Position numbers and translations under genes: made by a program. Source: an uncultured Alphaproteobacteria bacterium (GTDB lineage: Bacteria; Pseudomonadota; Alphaproteobacteria; HIMB59; GCA-002718135). Taken from it: DNA of 17,885 nt. Location of the stretch: positions 1 through 17,885 of the forward strand of contig CABYKC010000012.1 of the NCBI GenBank assembly GCA_902519435.1, read 5' to 3'. Under the pieces are notes generated by a model that saw nothing but the letters and a program-made list of their open reading frames with translations, did no database searches and was not told the origin of the DNA. How positions within the stretch are numbered: the stretch's first letter is position 1; each line of letters begins with the position of its first letter. Below, piece after piece: positions 14,244 through 17,885 of this stretch.

Positions 14244-15383
14244 ATGAGAAATGCAGTTATTGTTGGTTACAAAAGATCACCCTTCACCTTTGCTCGTAAA
14301 GGTGAAATGGCTAATATAAGACCAGAAGACATTTTATCACAAACAATAAATCAATTACTTAATGAAATTCAAATTAATAAAAATGACATAGAAGACATTA
14401 TTACTGGCTGCGCGTATCCTGAAGGAGCACAAGGTAATAATATTGCTAAAATTGTTTCTTTCATGACAGATATGCCAGAACATGTAGCAGGTATGACAGT
14501 CAATAGATGGTGCGGTTCTTCAATGCAAGCTATTCATGATGCAACTGGTGCGATTGCAATTAACTCTGGAGACGTTTTTTTATGTTGTGGAGTAGAAAGT
14601 ATGACATTTATTCCTATGAATGGATTAACATACGATCCTCATCCTCAATTAAGTAAAGATAATCCAAATGTGTACATGTCAATGGGCATCACAGCTGAAA
14701 ATGTTGCAAAAAAATTTAATATTTCTCGGAAAGAACAACAAGAATTTGCTATTAGCAGTCATTACAAAGCTAATTTAGCTAGAGAATCAAATATGTTCGA
14801 CAATGAAATAGTGTCTATCACAAATAATGATGAGAAAATTAATAAAGATGGTGGTATTCGACCTAACACCTCACATGAAATTTTAGATGGGTTAAAACTT
14901 GCTTTTGATGAAAATGGAACAGTAACAGCTGGTACAGCCTCACCATTAACAGATGGAGCATCAGCAGTAATTGTTTGTGAGGAAGAATATGCAAAAAAAA
15001 ATAATCTAAATATTTTTGCTCGTATTAAATCTACAGCTGTAGTTGGTTGTCCACCAGAATTAATGGGTCTTGGCCCAATTAATGCATCTAAAAAAGCTCT
15101 AAAAAGAGCTAATTTATCTATTTCTGATATTGATATTGTGGAACTAAATGAGGCATTTGCTTCTCAATCTTTAGCATGTATTAAAGAATTAAATATGGAC
15201 ATAAATAAAGTAAATATACATGGTGGAGCAATAGCTTTAGGCCACCCTTTGGGTGCTACTGGAGCAAGGATTACAGGTAAAGTTGCAACTCTATTGCAAA
15301 ATAAAAATAAAAAGTATGGATTAGCGACACAATGTATAGGTTTAGGTCAAGGTATTGCAACTGTGTTAGAAAATATTAATTAA
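14244..15383 (+). CDS. Acetyl-CoA acyltransferase / acetyltransferase (thiolase, FadA-like)
   Basis: A 379-residue thiolase that removes acetyl-CoA from 3-oxoacyl-CoA in beta-oxidation, or works in the condensing direction. The nucleophile is Cys90 in VNRWCGSSMQAI. The second-half signatures are intact: NEAFASQS, GGAIALGHPLGATGARI with the catalytic His334, and QCIGLGQG with the base Cys364. The length and the GCAYPEGAQGNNIAK stretch fit FadA-type degradative thiolases. Its start codon immediately follows the apt stop (zero gap), and the acyl-CoA dehydrogenase gene begins 5 bases after its stop, so it acts in the same pathway as that enzyme. The hydratase / hydroxyacyl-CoA dehydrogenase step (FadB) is not encoded in this window. 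I leave out a gene symbol because FadA, AtoB and PhaA cannot be told apart with certainty here. Confidence 0.93.
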   Translation: MRNAVIVGYKRSPFTFARKGEMANIRPEDILSQTINQLLNEIQINKNDIEDIITGCAYPEGAQGNNIAKIVSFMTDMPEHVAGMTVNRWCGSSMQAIHDATGAIAINSGDVFLCCGVESMTFIPMNGLTYDPHPQLSKDNPNVYMSMGITAENVAKKFNISRKEQQEFAISSHYKANLARESNMFDNEIVSITNNDEKINKDGGIRPNTSHEILDGLKLAFDENGTVTAGTASPLTDGASAVIVCEEEYAKKNNLNIFARIKSTAVVGCPPELMGLGPINASKKALKRANLSISDIDIVELNEAFASQSLACIKELNMDINKVNIHGGAIALGHPLGATGARITGKVATLLQNKNKKYGLATQCIGLGQGIATVLENIN

Positions 15384-15388
15384 ATATT

Positions 15389-17164
15389 ATGCAAATTTAT
15401 AAAACACCGCTACGTGAGTTTAAATTTTTAATTGAAGATTTTTTAAATCTTAAGGAAAGTGAAACATTAAAAAAATTAGATTTAGAAACAAGTGATCTAA
15501 TGCTTATTATTGAAGAAGCAGCAAAACTTTGTGAAGAAACCTTACTCCCGCTTAATCAAAGTGGAGATAGTGAAGGATGTTCATTTAATAATGGAGTTGT
15601 GACTGCTCCAAAAGGATTTAAAGAAGCTTATAAAACTTTTTCTGAAAATGGCTGGCAAGGACTAAAAGTAAAAGAAGAATTTGGTGGTCAAAACCTACCT
15701 TATATTATGAATATGATTTTAGATGAAATGATAAGCTCTACTAATATGTCATTTGGTCTTTATCCGGGTCTTACAGCCAATGCAATTGATGCAATTGAAA
15801 AGAGTGCTAATGAAGATTTGAAAAATACTTATCTGCCAAATTTAACTAGTGGTAAGTGGACAGGCACAATGAATTTAACTGAACCTCAATGTGGAACAGA
15901 TCTTGGATTAAGTAAAACAATGGCAACACCATTAGATGATGGAAGTTACAGTATTACTGGTACCAAAATTTTTATTACATGTGGAGAGCATGATTTAAGT
16001 GATAACATTATTCATTTAGTACTAGCAAGAACACCAAATGCGCCCCCTGGTATAAAAGGTATAAGTTTATTCTTGGTTCCTAAATTTTTACCAAATGAAA
16101 GTGGTGATTTTGTTGATAGAAATAAAGTTGAATGTGGATCAATAGAAAAGAAGATGGGTATTCATGCTAGTCCAACCTGTGTCATGCACTACAATGAAGC
16201 TAAGGGCTGGCTAGTAGGTGATCTTAATAAAGGAATGAGAGCTATGTTTATAATGATGAATGGAGCTCGTTTGTTTGTAGGAATACAAGGATTAGGTTTA
16301 TCAGAAACTGCTTATCAATCAGCACTTTATTATTCGAAAGAGCGTTTACAAGGAAAATTATCTTCCAGCAATCAGGTAGCTGATCCTATAATTGTTCACC
16401 CTGAAATAAGAAAAAACTTATTATATATAAAATCCATAAATGAAGCAGTTAGAGGTTTAACTTTATTGGCTGGAAATCACTTTGATAATATTGAAAATTC
16501 TTCAGATGATAAAGAAAAGAAATTATCTGAAAATTTTATAGCACTCATGACGCCAATTATTAAATCATATGCTTCAGATAAATCTGTAGAAAATACAAAT
16601 AGAGCTATGCAAATCTATGGTGGTCATGGTTTTATTACTGACCATGGAATGGAACAATTAGTAAGAGATGCTAGAATTACAACAATTTATGAAGGAACGA
16701 ACGGAATTCAAGCTCTAGATTTGATAGGAAGAAAATTACAAACTGACAACGGTGCATTATTTAATGAATTTTTTACTATGATTGATAATTATCAAGTTAA
16801 AATTTCCAATAATCAAGATATGAAAAAATATATTGATTTATTTGTGCCTTCATATGATTCTTACAAAAGTATTTTTGAATATATTAAATCATTAGATGAT
16901 GAAAATGAGATTAATTCTCATGCTGTAGAATTTTTAAATTTATCATCTTTGATTTCTCTAGGTTATATTTGGTTGCACTATATAGAAATTTCATTAGCAA
17001 AATTAGAAAAGCATGATGAAAGTTTTTATAAATCTAAAATAGAAACTGGTAACTTCTTTTTAACTAAATTATTAGGTGAAACACAAGTTCTTTGTCAAAA
17101 TATAAGATCTGGTGGAAAATACTATAATGATTATAATGATAAATATTTTGAAACAGCAATCTAA
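15389..17164 (+). CDS. Long-form acyl-CoA dehydrogenase (DmdC-type / FadE-like)
   Basis: A 591-residue FAD-dependent acyl-CoA dehydrogenase, longer than the classical 380-400 residues because of an extra C-terminal domain. The N-terminal YKTPLREFKFLIED is typical of the DmdC-like long group. FAD and substrate segments are GTMNLTEPQCGTDLG (159-173) and ITGTKIFITCGEHDLSDN (189-206). GGHGFITDHGMEQLVRDARI (411-430) is the conserved FAD region, and the catalytic base is Glu435 in TTIYEGTNG. The extra domain (about 455-591) is helical. DmdC oxidises 3-methylmercaptopropionyl-CoA in DMSP breakdown, but close relatives oxidise ordinary fatty acyl-CoA; the adjacent thiolase rather favours general beta-oxidation, since dmdB and dmdD are not visible. 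It is linked by 5 bases to the thiolase and a one-base overlap to the NDUFS4-like gene. Confidence 0.92.
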   Translation: MQIYKTPLREFKFLIEDFLNLKESETLKKLDLETSDLMLIIEEAAKLCEETLLPLNQSGDSEGCSFNNGVVTAPKGFKEAYKTFSENGWQGLKVKEEFGGQNLPYIMNMILDEMISSTNMSFGLYPGLTANAIDAIEKSANEDLKNTYLPNLTSGKWTGTMNLTEPQCGTDLGLSKTMATPLDDGSYSITGTKIFITCGEHDLSDNIIHLVLARTPNAPPGIKGISLFLVPKFLPNESGDFVDRNKVECGSIEKKMGIHASPTCVMHYNEAKGWLVGDLNKGMRAMFIMMNGARLFVGIQGLGLSETAYQSALYYSKERLQGKLSSSNQVADPIIVHPEIRKNLLYIKSINEAVRGLTLLAGNHFDNIENSSDDKEKKLSENFIALMTPIIKSYASDKSVENTNRAMQIYGGHGFITDHGMEQLVRDARITTIYEGTNGIQALDLIGRKLQTDNGALFNEFFTMIDNYQVKISNNQDMKKYIDLFVPSYDSYKSIFEYIKSLDDENEINSHAVEFLNLSSLISLGYIWLHYIEISLAKLEKHDESFYKSKIETGNFFLTKLLGETQVLCQNIRSGGKYYNDYNDKYFETAI

Positions 17165-17469
17165 TGACTATAAAAATTTATAAACCATCAAAAACTTCCA
17201 TGCAATCGGGTTTTAAAAAAACTAAATTATGGTTAGCTGAATATATTTCGGAAGTAGAAAAAGTAAAAGATTCTTTAATGGGGTGGAATAGTTCATTAGA
17301 TACCAAATCTCAGATTAAACTTTTTTTTGATACCAAAGAACAAGCTATTGAATGGGCAAAAAAAAATAATTATCAATATTTTGTCGAAGAACCAAAGCAA
17401 AGAAAAATTAAACCAAAAAGTTATGCTTCAAATTTTGATACAAATAGAAAAGAGCCTTGGACACATTAA
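17164..17469 (+). CDS. NDUFS4-like NADH dehydrogenase (complex I) accessory subunit
   Basis: A 101-residue soluble protein of the ETC complex I conserved-region family (mitochondrial NDUFS4; small alphaproteobacterial counterpart). It shows the typical IKIYKPSKTSMQSG start, WLAEY, DSLMGWNSSLDTKSQIKLFF, the ATP-synthase-like spacing of FDTKEQAIEWAKKNN, and the C-terminal proline/lysine stretch ending RKEPWTH. The family sits on the matrix (cytoplasmic) arm of complex I and stabilises the NADH-oxidising module. Its ATG overlaps the stop of the acyl-CoA dehydrogenase by one base, so translation is coupled. No nuo genes are nearby. The family is restricted to alphaproteobacteria and mitochondria as far as I know, which is the best taxonomic marker in this window. 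Confidence 0.9.
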   Translation: MTIKIYKPSKTSMQSGFKKTKLWLAEYISEVEKVKDSLMGWNSSLDTKSQIKLFFDTKEQAIEWAKKNNYQYFVEEPKQRKIKPKSYASNFDTNRKEPWTH

Positions 17470-17497
17470 GTATAATTTCTTTCTTTATTTTTTAGAC

Positions 17498-17503
17498 TAT
17501 GAT
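17498..17503 (+). promoter_or_regulatory. Candidate -10 box for tRNA-Arg
   Basis: TATGAT lies 13 bases before the tRNA-Arg 5' end, the right distance for a start just ahead of it. The -35 region is a T-rich stretch near 17477-17482 with no good match, and readthrough from the upstream operon is an alternative. Confidence 0.3.
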
Positions 17504-17516
17504 AAATGCAAACTAT

Positions 17517-17592
17517 GCGCCCGTAGCTCAGTGGATAGAGCAACCGCCTTCTAAGCGGTAGGTCAAATGTTCGAATCATTTCGGGCGCGCCA
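17517..17592 (+). tRNA. tRNA-Arg (anticodon TCT)
   Basis: A complete 76-base cloverleaf. The acceptor stem GCGCCCG pairs with CGGGCGC. The D-arm is GCTC / GAGC. The anticodon stem ACCGC/GCGGT encloses CTTCTAA with anticodon TCT at 17550-17552, reading AGA/AGG. The T-arm AAATG/CATTT holds the TTCGAAT loop. The CCA end is encoded (17590-17592). AGA is expected to be the dominant arginine codon in such an A+T-rich genome, which matches the heavy AGA use seen in the genes here. Confidence 0.98.
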
Positions 17593-17596
17593 AATA

Positions 17597-17885
17597 TTAA
17601 AATTTTGCTGCCTCCTCATCTATAAATGCATTGAAAGAAACTGATCTTCTTTCCTCATCAGAAAAGAATGGATAGACTGTATGCATCATATAGCTAGGAA
17701 ATATAAATAAATCTCCAACTTCAGGTTTAACATCATACACGGAGGAAACTAAAAGCTGTGTTGATCCATGAATAAAAGCAATTTTTCCATTCTTATTTTG
17801 ATCTTTGTACGATGAGCCTAAGTCCTTTGGCATTTTTGTGTACATTACTCCTGACAGATGACCATCATGCCAATGAATTGGATTA
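17597..17885 (-). CDS. 2OG-Fe(II) oxygenase-like protein (TIGR02466-type), C-terminal part
   Basis: The frame is open from the window end to a TAA at 17597-17599, giving the last about 95 residues; the start lies outside. The segment NPIHWHDGHLSGVMYTK at the visible N-terminus has the HxH-like metal-binding pattern followed by the SGVxY strand. FIFPSYMMHTVYPF and ERRSVSFNAF provide the second metal His and the Arg expected to hold 2-oxoglutarate. This matches the putative 2OG-Fe(II) oxygenase family that I remember as TIGR02466, found in marine bacteria and phages. Its substrate is not known. It converges with the tRNA-Arg gene, ending 4 bases from it. An ATG at 17845 exists but lies inside the conserved core and is not the true start. 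Confidence 0.82.
   Translation of the reverse strand, partial: NPIHWHDGHLSGVMYTKMPKDLGSSYKDQNKNGKIAFIHGSTQLLVSSVYDVKPEVGDLFIFPSYMMHTVYPFFSDEERRSVSFNAFIDEEAAKF

Noticed and set aside
17327..17554. 75-codon open frame running from the NDUFS4-like gene into tRNA-Arg
   Set aside because: It overlaps an intact tRNA and a recognised protein gene in another frame.
1..17885. CRISPR arrays, transposases, integrases or toxin-antitoxin pairs
   Set aside because: No regularly spaced repeats, insertion-sequence ends, DDE/tyrosine recombinase motifs or paired small genes were seen on either strand.

Overview
The window is about 70% A+T and densely packed. The longest stretch without protein-coding sequence is about 250 bases, and it holds a riboswitch, two promoters and a tRNA. 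Several families point to a streamlined, probably marine alphaproteobacterium: a small NDUFS4-like complex I protein (known from alphaproteobacteria and mitochondria), a DmdC-type long acyl-CoA dehydrogenase, YtoQ, and a SulP permease. SAR11/Pelagibacterales or the HIMB59/AEGEAN-169 type would fit; this is inferred from composition and gene content only. No rRNA, transposase, integrase, CRISPR array or phage structural gene was seen.

Layout. (1) 1-1785, minus strand: a thiamine import operon, thiB then thiP (cut by the window edge), under a compact TPP riboswitch with a good sigma-70-like promoter. (2) 1796-1910, plus: promoter and tRNA-Pro(TGG). (3) 1937-6505, plus: alpha/beta hydrolase, glutathione S-transferase, iron-containing alcohol dehydrogenase and SulP anion permease. 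(4) 6506-7740, minus: a SAM methyltransferase followed by ytoQ; ytoQ ends tail-to-tail with the SulP gene with no base between the two stop codons. (5) 7790-8200, plus: a small four-helix membrane protein of unknown function. (6) 8291-13119, plus: class-I glutamine amidotransferase-like protein, MOSC-domain protein, two sugar-type ABC permeases and their binding protein, ending in a strong intrinsic terminator at 13141-13167. No ATPase gene is present, and the first permease carries an extra membrane segment pair. (7) 13168-17469, plus: tyrosine/dual-specificity phosphatase-like protein, apt, thiolase, acyl-CoA dehydrogenase and NDUFS4-like protein, with junctions between a 1-base overlap and a 5-base gap, so almost certainly one transcript. 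(8) 17517-17592: tRNA-Arg(TCT). (9) 17597-17885, minus: the 3' part of a 2OG-Fe(II) oxygenase-like gene cut by the window end.

How they work together. The left operon salvages thiamine and is switched off by thiamine pyrophosphate. The central ABC system imports an unidentified, probably carbohydrate-like solute and must borrow an ATPase from elsewhere. The right operon combines adenine salvage, acyl-CoA beta-oxidation (dehydrogenase plus thiolase) and a respiratory complex I accessory protein. The hydrolase, GST and alcohol dehydrogenase trio looks like small-molecule catabolism or detoxification, but no substrate can be named. I found no clear new defence or mobile system. The least explained items are the four-helix protein, the amidotransferase/MOSC/ABC linkage, the enlarged permease, and the start codon placed directly after a terminator.
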